A DNA stretch of 64,000 nucleotides. Source: Zingiber officinale (Eukaryota; Streptophyta; Magnoliopsida; Zingiberales; Zingiberaceae). The stretch is taken from the NCBI RefSeq assembly GCF_018446385.1, contig NC_056004.1, positions 11,684,767 to 11,748,766 on the forward strand, read 5' to 3'. Shown piece after piece: positions 45,196-57,760 of the stretch. Made by a program: the position numbers and the translations under genes. How positions within the stretch are numbered: position 1 is the first letter of the stretch; each line of letters starts with the position of its first letter. The notes under the pieces are model-generated. The model made no database searches. It had not been told where the DNA came from and was given only the letters and a program-made list of their open reading frames with translations.

Positions 45196-46201
45196 TGTTG
45201 GAGGATCGGTGGCCGGCTTGAAGGGGGGTTGGATAGACGGCGCCCCCAAATCCTTGCTTCCTACACTATTGTTAGCTTGCACAGCGGAATACAAATAAAA
45301 ACAAACAAGCTAAACTAAATACAAGACAAAGAAAGGAAATGCAAACCAAACCGCTAACACGTTCGTTTACGTGGTTCGGAGATAACTTGCTCCTACTCCA
45401 CGGCGTGCCCGTAAGGTGGACGATCCCTCAATCCGTCGGTGGATTAGTCCCCGGCAAACTCCGGCTAGCTCAACCTCCTTGTGGGTGGAGAAACCTCACC
45501 ACAACACTCACCAACAACACTTGGACACAAGGGAACTTTGAGCACTTTGGTGACTACTAATTAGGCTTTAACCAAGTCTAATTTCGTCGCCCGGGCCAGC
45601 CATACCAAGCTCCTTCTTATAGAGCTTGGAACAAATCAGAACCTGATTTGCCGTTACCGATCGGTCCTTGCACCGACCGATGCCAACGACTCTCCAAGCG
45701 GCTATCTACCGTCGGTGGTCCGGGACCACCGATCGATCAACCATTCCTGCACGAACCTCTCATGCTCACCCCGATCGGTTCTAGTACCGATCGGTACAAC
45801 CCTAAACTTAGGGTTTCCCATCCCGAGTACATTTCTCTCGCACTCGGACCCTCACGACTCACTTGACTCTTCTTTTGCAGCCTTGACCTCTTGCCTTCAA
45901 GCCTACTTCCTTTGGCTCTCGTCCCTCGGATGCATCCAAGCCCGCGGCTCGTCTCCAATGTCATCCTTCGCGTATGCCTCGAAGTCGCTTCCCTCGGCCC
46001 TTGTCCTCGCTGCCTTGTCCACGGTCCCTCGGATGCTCCATCCTTCACCGGACCCGAAGCCGTCAACCTGAGTCATATGTGTCACCTGCAGTCCTGCACA
46101 ACTCAAGTACATATATTAAATAATAAGGGTAAACTTAACTTAAACCCTTTGCCCAAACACCAAAACACATGGTCCCGCGGACCATTGGGATTGCTCCAAC
46201 A
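45196..46201 (-). repeat. 3' LTR of C (1006 bp) with GATCGGT-type palindromes
   Basis: The LTR runs TGTTGGAGG...CTCCAACA. From about 45657 to 45802 it carries ACCGATCGGT and relatives (ACCGACCGATG, GTCGGTGGTCC, ACCACCGATCGATC). These occupy the same places where the 5' LTR has AGTCGACT. Frames across 45715-46241 are not supported as genes. Confidence 0.93.
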
Positions 46202-46279
46202 ATCTCCCCCTTTTTGGTGTTTGGCAATACGTTTAAGTTAGGGAAAACATATAGCAAATAAACATGCTAAAAACAATGG

Positions 46280-46500
46280 ACTTACGATGCCAAGGCTACA
46301 CACTTGGACTTACACCGCCGAATGGACTTACGTTGCCAAGGCTACACACTTGGCAACCCCCGAATGGACTTACGTTGCCAAGGCTACACACTTGGCAACC
46401 GCCGAATGGACTTACATTGCCAAGGCTACACACTTGGCAACCGCCAAATGGACTTACGTTGCCAAGGCTACACACTTGGCAACCGCCGAATGGAAATGCA
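46280..46500. repeat. Tandem minisatellite, 42-bp unit, each unit a hairpin
   Basis: Five units hold TTGCCAAG-GCTACACA-CTTGGCAA followed by CCGCCGAATGGACTTACG. TTGCCAAG and CTTGGCAA pair as an 8-bp stem with an 8-base loop in most copies. They lie between the gag of C and its 3' LTR. The open frames across the array are repeat artefacts. Confidence 0.9.
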
Positions 46501-46814
46501 AACATGCATTGGAACCTATCACAAGGCTCTCCCTACACCTACGCTCCCCATTGAGCTAGGATTTTATCACAGGACTTTTTAAGAACCTATCCCAAGGCTC
46601 CCCATACACAAAGGCACTTTCAGGTTTTCCCAACTAAACCTTACTTCTCCCCCTTTGCCTAACATCCAAAAAGTTCTCCAACAATATCCCAATTTTTGAA
46701 AACTTGTCATCTAAATTGACCTTAAACTCATGTATTAATCCCCCTTGGATCCCATACATCTAAGCGAGTTGACATGGTCACAAACCAATGCTGAAAACAG
46801 TTTCAGACTGGTAT

Positions 46815-47015
46815 CAGTCGACTTCCCTAAGTGCCAGTCGACTGCCCCCTTCGACAGAACCTTACAGAAACATTCTGTAGTCGAAATCTACTGTTACCAG
46901 TCGACTGGTGTCGGTACCAGTCGACTGCCCTCGTCAAAATGAGCTTACAGAACCATTCTGTGCTCAAAAACACTGTTACCAGTCGACTGGTATCTGTACC
47001 AGTCGACTGGTACCC
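46815..47015. repeat. Six AGTCGACT palindromes in the C internal region
   Basis: Copies of CAGTCGACT, mostly CCAGTCGACTGG, occur in closely spaced pairs (for example ACCAGTCGACTGGT, a few bases, then ACCAGTCGACTG). They match the type in the C 5' LTR and not the type in its 3' LTR. Confidence 0.9.
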
Positions 47016-47442
47016 TATTTCTGAAAAAATCAGCCTTTTCATACCAACTTCAGAAATGCACCAGAAATCCCACAGACCTCTAAAAATCCCAAAATTTTGT
47101 GGAGAGGTCTATTGTACCCTTGTCTACTTGGGAAAAATACATTACAAAATGTATCTATCACCAATCCCAAGATTGACACAAAATCTAAAACTAACTAAAT
47201 AGTTCAATTGAACCTTGACCTAAAGTCCTAGTTTTGGCTTCCTCTTGATGTATTTGCCCATACCAACCCACAATGCATCCCTAGCATTGGTTTATATGGC
47301 ATCTATACATCCAAAACCAATTATCATGCAATATGACCCTAATTGTCATATTTCTTGCATGAAACACAAACCATGTGTGTCAATTCCCTAGGTTTGAGAC
47401 TCAAGTCCGTCTCTAAACAACTTGGCACACTCCATGGCTCCT

Positions 47443-49020
47443 CTAGACCCCCAAGTAGAACCCACCTGAGATCCATTGGCCATGGGTCCCAAATTGACTC
47501 TTGGAGCTCCCCCTAGAGCTCTTTACCTTAGTCACCTCCCTAGGTGACTCATCTATTGTGACCAAACCACAATGATGTCCCTTAGAAGATCTCCTTATCT
47601 TCTTGACCTTGAACACATCATCCTTGCCATAATCATATGCAACCCTAGCATATTTCTTCTCATTGGCTTTAGATGACTCTCCCTTACCCTTATCATGTGC
47701 CACCCTAGCACATGGTCTCCTTTTGGCCTTGGAGGGACTAGATCGGTATCCCAAGCCCGATCTATCATTGTTGGGTTTTTGGCTACCCAACACCATACTT
47801 AATCCCTTAGATCCAATAGTGAATCTCTTAAGGAATTTCTCTAAATTATCAAGCTTTGACTTCAAAGCTTGATTTTCCCTTTCTAGGTTCCTAAACCTAG
47901 AGTCAACATGTCCACCATGGACATTCCTAGACCTACCCTTTCTAGGCATATATCTCCCCTTCTTGGGATTAATGCCTTGGGTCTCCTTAGGTCTATCATT
48001 TCTAAATTTATCATGCATAGATTTCTTAGAGTTATGATCCACATTTACCCTACTCCTATCATGATATCTAAATCCAAAATTTTTCATTGCTACATAATGA
48101 TAATTATTCCTAGCATGCATGGAGGAATGAAAATTTGAATTGCATTTCAAATTAGGGTATACCTCCCTTACCTTTGAAGCTCCCCCTTGACTTGAGCTCC
48201 TCTTCTTCTTCTCCCACTTCTTTAGATGCTCCAACTTCTTGAACTCTCCCTTCCTCGAGCATCTTGTGTGGTAGTGTCCAAGTTCTCCACACGTGAAGCA
48301 TCTAATGTGCTTCTTCTCCTTCTTCTTCCTACAACTCAAATTAGATTCTAAAGGAATTGAATTGAGTTTAGGAGATACCTTCTTCTTGCTCATTGGACAT
48401 CTACTCTTGTAGTGTCCCTTCTCATTGCACCCGAAGCATACAATGTGATCTTTTGACTTTGCTTCGGTGAAGGTACTCACTAAGCTGACTTCCAAGACTT
48501 CTTCTTCACTTGTCTTGGATTCTTCCTCACCCTTTGAGGATGTCTCCTCATCCACACTAATGGATGTCATTTCTTCATCCTTCTCCTCCTTCTCCTCGGA
48601 AGTTGAGTGCTCGTCACCTTCCGATTGCTCCTCCTCTACTTGAGCTTCTTCATCCGTTTCTTTGGATTTTTCTTCTTCTTGTGTAGGCATAAGTTCTTTA
48701 CCTAGAACTTTCTTTACTTTGCTCCACAAATCATGGGCATTCTTATATCCACCTACATCACTCAATACGTTAGAAGGCAAAATATCTACCAAAATTGATA
48801 TTACCTTATCGTTTGCCTTTGACCGTGTTGTTTGCTCTTCCGTCCAATGTCGTGGTCGGAGCTTCTTCCCTTTCTTGTCCTTCGGAACTTCAAATGGCTC
48901 TTCCACCACCATCATTGTGTCCCAATCCGTCTCGAAGAAGTTCTTCATCTTCACCATCCAAAAGGTGATGTCCCATAAGCTTCCTCCTTCAAATTTTGAA
49001 GGGACAATAAACCCGGCCAT
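47443..49020 (-). CDS. Gag protein of element C, two CCHC zinc knuckles
   Basis: A 525-residue frame starts with MAGFIVPSKFEGGSLWDITF, 41 bases after the primer site, so the start is well placed. The N-terminal 110 residues follow the copia Gag pattern (VKMKNFFETDWD, then NAHDLWSKVKKVLG), though the usual middle is shortened. Residues about 112-195 are very acidic (Glu/Ser). Two zinc knuckles follow: CFGCNEKGHYKSRC (about 197-210) and CFTCGELGHYHTRC (about 241-254). The C-terminal half is basic, with a short coiled-coil-like NLERENQALKSKLDNLEKF. Gag packages element RNA into cytoplasmic particles. No pol follows, so enzymes would have to come from another copia element. The frame has no stop, in contrast to every other retroelement frame here. 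Confidence 0.85.
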   Translation of the reverse strand: MAGFIVPSKFEGGSLWDITFWMVKMKNFFETDWDTMMVVEEPFEVPKDKKGKKLRPRHWTEEQTTRSKANDKVISILVDILPSNVLSDVGGYKNAHDLWSKVKKVLGKELMPTQEEEKSKETDEEAQVEEEQSEGDEHSTSEEKEEKDEEMTSISVDEETSSKGEEESKTSEEEVLEVSLVSTFTEAKSKDHIVCFGCNEKGHYKSRCPMSKKKVSPKLNSIPLESNLSCRKKKEKKHIRCFTCGELGHYHTRCSRKGEFKKLEHLKKWEKKKRSSSQGGASKVREVYPNLKCNSNFHSSMHARNNYHYVAMKNFGFRYHDRSRVNVDHNSKKSMHDKFRNDRPKETQGINPKKGRYMPRKGRSRNVHGGHVDSRFRNLERENQALKSKLDNLEKFLKRFTIGSKGLSMVLGSQKPNNDRSGLGYRSSPSKAKRRPCARVAHDKGKGESSKANEKKYARVAYDYGKDDVFKVKKIRRSSKGHHCGLVTIDESPREVTKVKSSRGSSKSQFGTHGQWISGGFYLGV

Positions 49021-49075
49021 CTTATGCTTCCTTGGCGGTTAGTCCAACGGAGAGCGTCCTCGCTCTGATACCACT

Positions 49076-49304
49076 TGTTGGAGGATCGGTGGCTGGCTTG
49101 AAGGGGGGTTGGATAGACGGCGCCCCCAAATCCTTGCTTCCTACACTATTGTTTGCTTGCGCAGCGGAATACAAATATAAACAAACAAGCTAAAATAAAT
49201 ACAAGACAAAGAAAGGAAATGCAAACCAAACCGCTAACACGTTCGTTTACGTGGTTCGGAGTTAACTTGCTCCTACTCCACGGCGTGTCCGTAAGGTGGA
49301 CGAT
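49076..49304 (-). repeat. C 5' LTR, first fragment (left of D)
   Basis: It starts TGTTGGAGGATCGGTGGCTG beside the primer site and ends GTGGACGAT at the D insertion. Its last 88 or so bases (49216-49304) occur again at the start of the right fragment (57761-57849). Confidence 0.9.
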
Positions 49305-50704
49305 TGATAAGCCCGATTTTGTCGTGATTTGGGTATCAAATAATTTCACCGAACTCCTTTCTACACTAATGCAGTATAGGATGACTCGGATCGTCTCTCT
49401 CAAGGAATGTAAACATAGGATGATAGTCTTAGGATCAATTATTGTTGGCTTGGGTTTTCTAGACAAATTGGGATTTAAGAAATGACTTATGAACAAATAG
49501 AAGAAATAAGAACCAAAATTTATGCTACATTTGCAAATTCAATTCATGGAAAGTAACAAGAAAAGAATCTACTAATCTAAACTACTGCATTGAAAGAAAT
49601 AAAAACCAAGAATAGCCTAGTGCAACCATTAAGCAAACCTAAATTGTCTAGACATCAAGAACAGTACTATTAACCGAAGGTTTTCAAAGCAATAGCAAGA
49701 GAATGTGAATCAACTATGCATTGATCAACTACAACAAACTAAATTCAAACAGAGATAAAGAAACTATCATTTAGAGGATTCACACTAATCAAATAGGAGA
49801 AACCCTAGCTTGGGTTCGGTCTACATCAGATGAAGAACTTGGCGTTGAAGACAAACAAAGTAACTCAGCTGGAAATGGATCAAGATCAGAGAAAAGGAAG
49901 AATCAAACACTTTCGATGGTTCAGATGGGTGCGGAACCTCAGGAAAGGAAGATCGCCGGCCGGAAGACAGAAGAATCGGCTGAAACCACAGAATCCTTCA
50001 CCTTCGCTGCTTCTTCCTTCTCCATGAAGTCGCGGCAATGATTGGAGTCAGATCTGGAAAAGAAGTATGAAGTGGCATCGCCGGTTGCTGATAGATGGAT
50101 CTCAGTTGGAGGAAGGGATGCCCTTGACCTCTCCTAGCCGCCGGCGGTGGAATGAGTTGAGGAAGGAGATCGCCGGAGCATATCGCTTCTCTGTTCTTGA
50201 CGCGCTACTGTAGAAAAATTGACGCGAACACTATAGCTTCTCATCCCTTTAAATCTAATCTCAGTTCTGTGATGGACGGCTGTGATTTTCTCGGATCGAT
50301 CCAACGGTAGTAATTGCTCCAAATCATATTCAAATCTTCAGATCTTGATCAATGGTCGTGATCTACTCCCCTGTGGCTTAGATGGACCGGATCATGATAG
50401 ATGGCTCAGATCTCCTCAAGTCTTGAATGAACGGTCTATATTACTTCAGAGCTTGATCTCTTCAATTAGCCCTAGATTTGATCCAAAATTTGATCTGATC
50501 TGATCTAATCCTTTGCTCCTTCGATCACCTACAAGACCACATTCAAATGATTAACCATAATTCCACAAATAGATGATATATTGCATCAAAGATCAAAATC
50601 AATTCATACTCTTAACATGTGCTATAAATGTGGATTTAAACACACAATCAACTCAAAAGCATGAGTTTAGGATCCTAAACAATGTGATAAAATGATGGTT
50701 ATCA
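49305..50704 (-). repeat. 3' LTR of D (1400 bp)
   Basis: It starts TGATAAGCCCGATTTTG and ends GATGGTTATCA. It is almost identical to 56361-57760, with scattered substitutions. Confidence 0.93.
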
Positions 50705-53700
50705 AATTCCCCCACACTTATTCTTGCACGTCCCGTGCAAGCAAACAAAACAAAGAAACAATTAAAATTCATCTCCACAATAATTTCCTAGCAATACCTA
50801 GAAGATAGTAAAAGGTAATTATTTAAGACCATCTAAAAAAATCACAAACAATCATGAATTCAATTCAAACAATAATCAGTAAGTATGGTAATTTCAATCC
50901 AATTGAAAAATTAAGCAAATTGCAACCTCACAAGGTATTTACCTATTCTATCTCTCACACTCAAAATTGCATATAAATGGAGCTCACTCAATGTCACTCA
51001 CAACATTTCACCTCTATAAGCTTGCTTATTTTCTTATTCTCCACCACTATAAAACATAGCATACATGAATCAAAAGGATTTTATTAAGAACTGAAATAGA
51101 ATCAAAAGAACAAGTGAAATGAATGTAATAGGCAAAAGAAAAGGAATCAATGAAGAATTGAGAGCATTGAAAGAATAACTTGATGAGTTGACTAATTTGA
51201 GATGTATCAAAGAATTTATTATGGGTAATAAAGAACACCATTTGTTAATGTCAACACAAAATATTAAGCCAAGCTCTTCTTTAATTTGATCACTACTATA
51301 GAATCTTGGCACACTATCCTCTCTATTTAATACTCTTCTTTGCCACTGTTATTGTTCTTTCCAATTCCAAACCTTATGAAAAAGAGCTCATGCATCCCCC
51401 CACACTTAAAATATTGTCCGTCTCGGACAAAGCAACACATTATGCTATCCAAATACTTGATACTCATGTTGTTACTAATCAAAATTAGCATAGAGGTTTA
51501 GAACTAAACATGTACTTGTTAGTACATTGGTTTCATTTCTGCAACTCTGCCAAATTCTAACACTTCTACAGTTTCGAATTTGGATTCTGGGATTCAGCTA
51601 CAATCAGAAAATTAATTGCATTAATGTCTTAAGTTTAGCCTACTAGAGAGTCTTTGAGGTATCAAGTTCCTACTGTGAGACTTGACACAGCAGTTTCTTT
51701 CCTTCAAAATTCTGTTTCAGCCCAGCAGCTCCTTGAATTCATTCTCAGTTATGTGAAGTCTTAATAGGGAAAGCAACCATTCTTGAGCAGCTGAAGAATA
51801 TACTGCTATAATGTTTAAAAGCAAACAAGTTGCCTCTGATTTCAGCATTTGCCTCATTTTTTTCCCTTCTCTTCGAAAATTAAACCAGTTCCAGTTTCAT
51901 GCATTCATGATCCATCTTCACTTGGTAATGGAAGATCTAATTCTCTTCTTGAATTCCTTCTGCTCTGGTGCTTATAACAGAAACTCAGCACCCTTTCAGT
52001 TTCAGATTTCAGACTCAACTAGATATTTTGTTTCAACTTCAGATTTTTTTTTCAACTTCCAGATCCACTTCTGTACTTTAGAATTCTAACTTGTGTAACA
52101 CTTGGATGAGGAAGAATAACATTTGTCAATGAGAAAACAAAAAAAAATTACTTGAGTTTATCAATAACCAAGAAGTTGCACAAACAGTTTGGCACACAAC
52201 TAATTCAAACTGAAACACAACAGCCCTGCAACCAATAACTTAACAGTAGAAGAATCTCAACAAATACCAAAAGAATGAAGAAAGCCCATGAAAGTGATTC
52301 ATCTACTCAGCAATTTCTGAACTCAGATTCAGCATTTTTCTCAATCCCAGCAACAGGAACTAATCAACAACTCAGAAGCAAAATGAATTCTGTTATCTGA
52401 ATTTAGATTCTGATAAGTTTGCTGTTATGGTCTTTTTAGCTGGGAAAATCAACTCATCATTGTATGGCTGACAAAGTAAATAAAATTTGTGTCACAACAT
52501 AGCTCCAAACTCGAGTAAACTTAGCTACACAATTCCAGAATTACAGCAGCAAGAACAGATATAGCTTCCTGGATTCAATTTCATGATTTGATAATTAAGG
52601 CAGCTATAGCTTGAGTTATAAAGAGGCAACTCATCAAGAACTCTCATATAGCACTGAGATACTAAGAGGGTAAATTTTGATTTCTGCTGCATGGAAACAA
52701 CATCTAATATTGGCACTTAACCTGGTTCTTCAAATTTTTTCTGTGTATTTCAATTTCCTGCATTCCTAATGCAACAATCAGTTTCAAAACTCTGAATTAG
52801 AATGTAGAGAACTGAGTTACAGAAATAACTATAAACCTGTTGTGCCAATTTCTGTTGGAAGGTTCTTCTTAATTAATGGGACTTCAAGAGAAGTTGATGA
52901 TATGAAATTGTCAATTGGTTTCCTACTTTTGACAGTTTTCAGTGATGAAAAATTCCAAAAATATAGCTTATAGTTCCAGAACTTGAAATCCAAGGTGATT
53001 TCAACCTGACTCAAGTGGAATTCAGCTTAACAATAAATCCCATTGAGCACTTGGAAGTCAAGAGATCAAATCCTACTTGTTGCTGTCCCAAGACACACTA
53101 CAGATTTGGCACTCACAGTTTCACTGGCCGAATTCTGAATTTATTGCTAGTTAGCCTCCTTGCTATTTCTTTCAATTGTATGGGTGAAAAACAACCTAAC
53201 TTGCAGCAATACTTCCCTAAATCGTAACTCATGTAAGCCCTTTTTAACCTCATGCCAACATACTAATTTTCTTCCTTTCCCTTCACTGCAATTAAGCTGG
53301 GCAATTTCAGAGATCAGATTCAATGGCATTGAATGTTTTGAATCATGGAAGGCTTGAAGAGAAATAATCACCAAATAACACCGAGAACTTAAATGTTCCT
53401 CTTAGAAAATTCCCAACGGAATTTTGGTACGCAAAAGGCTGAAGCTGATACTTCAATTTCAGAGATGACCTTTGCTGTTAATGATTTGTGGTTTCTGCAG
53501 AAATTTTAGGCTCATTCCTTCTATGACTTCGTGAAGATTAGAATGAGTGGCACTTTTTTTTTCTCCCCTCTACCTTCACTCTTTTTCATCTATTTTATTC
53601 TCTGTTTTTTTTAAGCATTACATTCTCTATTTCTCTTCTTATAGATCTGAATTTTGGTTTGCCAGAATTTTACTTCAGCTGTATTCCCTGCAATTTCAGT

Positions 53701-54872
53701 ACTTCCGGCTCTCATTCAGCAAATCCAGATTTGTTTCTCTATGTTTGCAAAGTTAACTTTAGCAATCTATAATTCTCTGCAGCTATATGTGGCACATGAA
53801 TTGGGTATTTCAGAAATCAGAAATTCAGGTTACAACATCAACAGATTTCATCAATTTCTGCATTCCAGCATACAGATTCAACTTAGCATTTGTATCAATT
53901 ATTTTACTTGAACAACAGCAACCATTAGCATAGTGAAGAGCTTAAGTGATCATAGAAATGCATTTCTGAGAAATCAACTCCTTAACAGTTTCTTTGTTTC
54001 TCGATTGCATAAAAATACCTAGAGAGGACCACTTTAAGCCTAAACACTATTTTATCTTTGTGTGGCATGTACTCTTAGCAATTGAACTCTAGAACTTGCT
54101 TTGCTTCTTTTTAAAGTCACAATAGCATGTGTGCATGGAAATGAAGGATTATTTTCATTCTTGATCCCTCATAAATTCCAACTCCTTTCTTCATAATTTT
54201 CTTAAAACATTTTTTTTCTCTTGCACTTTAACCTTTGCTTACTTTTGCTTGTCATTCTTTTATTGAGAGTTTTGGTTGATTATCTTGATGAGTGGATTGT
54301 TTGAGATGGATAAATTTCAAGTGTGGGGGTGAGATGTTATAAATTTTTGGTAATATTGGAGATTTTGCAATTGTTCTTGATGTTATAAATTCAAGGATTG
54401 TATTATGGAAATTTAATGATTTTGAGCAGTCTTTGAGGTAGAAAATGAATTTGTTTTGAGTTGGTTGATGAGGAATGAATATTTGTGGTTTTCTTTGGAT
54501 GTTGTCAAAAACTAGTTGAAGATAGAATCTGCAGTTTTGTGGAATTGCTAAAAAGAGTTCTTCACTTGATGCATCAATCTCTACTTGTTGTGTGCCAAGT
54601 TTTGATTATAAACATCTGAACAGTAAGATTCCAAGTGTAGCACTTAATTTCCCACTACTTTTTGATATTCCAACCTTTCAATATCTGATCATGATTTGAG
54701 CATGTAACTAAGATGGATGAAGAGTCTGGAATTTTCTTTTTAACCTCATTCATTGTTGAAATCAGAGAATGACCTAAAGCTTGATGGTCAAATTTAAGAA
54801 GCTTTTATCATCTTAAAGTATTACTAGAACAATTTCATGGAGAGTTTTATTCAAAATGAAATGCTATGTAGA
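50705..54872 (-). other. Noncoding internal region of D
   Basis: This stretch of about 4.2 kb has many stops in all frames and is rich in CAGATTCAGAATTC-like words. Two further AAGTGTGGGGG-type purine tracts occur (about 51395 on the minus strand and 54308 on the plus strand). No reverse-transcriptase, integrase or protease motif is recognisable, so this is spacer rather than decayed pol as far as I can see. Confidence 0.7.
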
Positions 54873-56168
54873 CTAAACAACATGCAAAGTATAGAAACAA
54901 AATACAAATGTAAAGTATGAAACTAAAGAAAAGTATAGAGCAAAAATAAAAGCAAGGAACGAACTCCCCTTAATTCCAGGCGGTTGGAGTCGATTAAGGT
55001 GCAAAATCCAAGTTGGAAGTGGAATAATTGTAGTTGTAGTCAAGTCCACTTCATCCAACATTTTTCCTTTGAAAATTCTTTCCGGAGGTCGGAGGCGGTT
55101 TAGATGGAGCAACCATTTTGGAAGCCTACGACGACCTACAAAGCCAAAGAAAAACAACACCTCTTGCAAGTATGGGAAAATATTAGTTTTTACATTACAT
55201 GGTTCAAAAAATATATCACATCCAACAAAATCAATTAATGGTACCTTTATAAAATCTTCTAATGAATTACAAGAAATACTAACCTTGTCATGTTGGAAGG
55301 TACCTGGAGGTTCTAAAATGGTGACTGTGACCTCCTCATCATCAGATAATAGCTCAGACTCTAGCTCAGGTTGTGTATCTAAGGGAAGTGATTCTTGGGG
55401 CTCAGCTTCCACAGCATAAGTCCCTACACTCTCATCATCAACATCTGGTTCAGGTGATTCTTGGGGTATTGCTTCCAATATGCAATCCCCTACACTTACA
55501 TCATCATCTACATCAGTACCTGCATCATCAACAACATCTACAACAACAATATCAGTAGAGTTAGAAACTCTTACAACTACAGAATCATAACAAGAAATAC
55601 TAGAGTAGCCCTGTGAAGTAATAAAATCAAGATCAGGTCTGTCAAAGACACTATAGTCCCTCTGCTCAAGCACCCCTACATTTGTAGGAAAGGTCTCATC
55701 AACTCTTAAGGTAACAGGTTGCCCATTACTAAATTGCTGAGGATTGGCTGCCATGGTTTCCAAAAGTTCCATAGCCTCATCAGGAATTTTCTCAATCAAG
55801 GGCCCTCCACTAGCTTTATCCACCATGTACAAATCAAACGGCGACAACCCATCATAAAAATATAGGACAAGCATCTGATCACTGATTTGATGTTGAGGAC
55901 AACTGGATCAAAGTTCCTTAAATCTCTTCCAATATTCATGCAATGTCTCCTCCTCGTATTGTTGAATACCACGAATCTTTTTCCGCATAGCTATATAATC
56001 ATTTTGAACTCCCTGTGGTCTTTGATATAATGGATATGACTCATCAAATTGTCCTTGTGCAACCTCGTATCTGAAACTTGCATAATCCACAGGTGGGTAG
56101 TATTGATGTTCAGATTGATAGAACCAAGTCTGAGGCTGATAATACTGACAATATGGATCCATGGCCAA
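54873..56168 (-). pseudogene. Gag-like protein of element D, one in-frame stop
   Basis: From the ATG at 56168 the frame runs 86 codons to TGA (55908-55910), then continues in frame to 54873, about 431 residues in all. TLHEYWKRFKEL, then YFYDGLSPFDLYMVDKASGG and KIPDEAMELLETMAANPQQF, match the Gag core of Athila/Tat elements. The N-terminal part is rich in Tyr and Gln. The next 150 residues are acidic. The C-terminal part has two LPxWxLHLNRLxPP repeats (near 55050 and 54985), which look derived from the end of a pol frame. No zinc knuckle is seen. The first ATG lies about 170 bases after the primer site, a plausible start. Confidence 0.8.
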
Positions 56169-56360
56169 AGAAATTCTTGTTCTTATACTGAAACACTAGC
56201 ATATAAGATAAGAAGATACAGGAGCATATAAGATCAAACACATGGATATATGAACATGAAAGCAATTGCAACAATTTTTTTCAAATTTTTATGTAAAAAG
56301 AAAAAGAAGCAATCCTAAGGTATCAAACACCGCTACATTCCCCGGCAATGGCGCCAATTT

Positions 56361-57760
56361 TGATAAGCCCGATTTTGTCGTGATTTGGGTATCAAATAAT
56401 TTCACCGAACTCCTTTCTACACTAATGTAGTATAGGATGACTCGGATCATCTCTCTCAAGGAATGTAAACAGTTGGATGATAGTCTTAGGATCAATTATT
56501 GTTGGCTTGGGTTTTCTAGACAAATTGGGATTTAAGAAATGACTTATGAACAAATAGAAGAAATAAGAACCAAAATTTATGCTACATTTGCAAATTCAAT
56601 TCATGGAAAGTAACAAGAAAAGAATCTACTAATCTAAACTACTGCATTGAAAGAAATAATAACCAAGAATAGCCTAGTGCAACCATTAAGCAAACCTAAA
56701 TTGTTTAGACATCAAGAACAGTACTATTAACCGAAGGTTTTCAAAGCAATAGCAAGAGAATGTGAATCAACTATGCATTGATCAACTACAACAAACTAAA
56801 TTCAAACAGAGATAAAGAAACTATCATTTAGAGGATTCACACTAATCAAATAGGAGAAACCCTAGCTTGGGTTCGGTCTACATCAGATGAAGAACTTGGC
56901 GTTGAAGACAAACAAAGTAACTCAGCTGGAAATGGATCAAGATCAGAGAAAAGGAAGAATCAAACACTTTCGATGGTTCAGATGGGTGCGGAACTTCAGG
57001 AAAGGAAGATCGACGGCCGGAAGACAGAAGAATCGGCTGAAACCACAGAATCCTTCACCTTCGCTGCTTCTTCCTTCTCCATGAAGTCGCGGCAATGATT
57101 GGAGTCAGATCTGGAAAAGAAGTATGAAGTGGCATCGCCGGTTGCTGATAGATGGATCTCAGTTAGAGGAAGGGATGCCCTTGACCTCTCCTAGCCGCCG
57201 GCGGTGGAATGAGTTGAGGAAGGAGATCGCCGGAGCAGATCGCTCCTCTGTTCTTGACGCGCTACTGTAGAAAATTTGACGCGAACACTGTAGCTTCTCA
57301 TCCCTTTAAATCTAATCTCAGTTCTGTGATGGACGGCTGTGATTTTCTCAGATCGATCCAACGGTAGTAATTGCTCCAAATCATATCCAAATCTTCAGAT
57401 CTTAATCAATGGTCGTGATCTACTCCCCTGTGGCTTAGATGGACCGGATCATGATAGATGGCTCAGATCTCCTCAAGTCTTGAATGAACGGTCTATATTA
57501 ATTCAGAGCTTGATCTCTTCAATTTGTCCTAGATTTGATCCCAAATTTGATCTGATCTGATCTAATCCTTTGCTCCTTCGATCACCTACAAGACCACATT
57601 CAAATGATTAACCATAATTCCACAAATAGATGATATATTGCATCAAAGATCAAAATCAATTCATACTCTTAACATGTGCTATAAATGTGGATTTAAACAC
57701 ACAATCAACTCAAAAGCATGAGTTTAGGATCCTAAACAATGTGATAAAATGATGGTTATC
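56361..57760 (-). repeat. 5' LTR of D (1400 bp)
   Basis: It starts TGATAAGCCCG and breaks off after GATGGTTATC, so the terminal A is missing. It borders the primer site on its left and a piece of the C LTR on its right. Confidence 0.93.

Larger units (their letters stand above)
49305..57760 (-). mobile_element. Gag-only Ty3/gypsy (Athila/Tat-like) element D, minus strand
   Basis: Direct LTRs of 1.4 kb (49305-50704 and 56361-57760) have TGATAA/TTATCA ends. On the minus strand the polypurine tract AAGTGTGGGGGAATTT lies beside the left LTR. The primer site TGGCGCCATTGCCGGGG is at about 56339-56355, the non-Met type typical of Athila/Tat-like elements. Internally only a broken gag-like frame is present; the remaining 4.2 kb is noncoding. 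No clean target duplication is seen, and the right LTR has lost its final base. Confidence 0.88.

Noticed and set aside
45715-46241. 116- to 118-codon frames in the C LTR (a similar one at 58140-58607)
   Set aside because: They are on both strands, overlapping, inside LTRs, with no conserved motif.
46264-46582. Several overlapping frames of repeated GYTLGN or PFGGCQVCSLG units
   Set aside because: They come from the 42-bp minisatellite in all frames.
50705-54872. Decayed pol of element D
   Set aside because: I searched by eye for reverse-transcriptase, integrase and protease motifs on both strands and found none.
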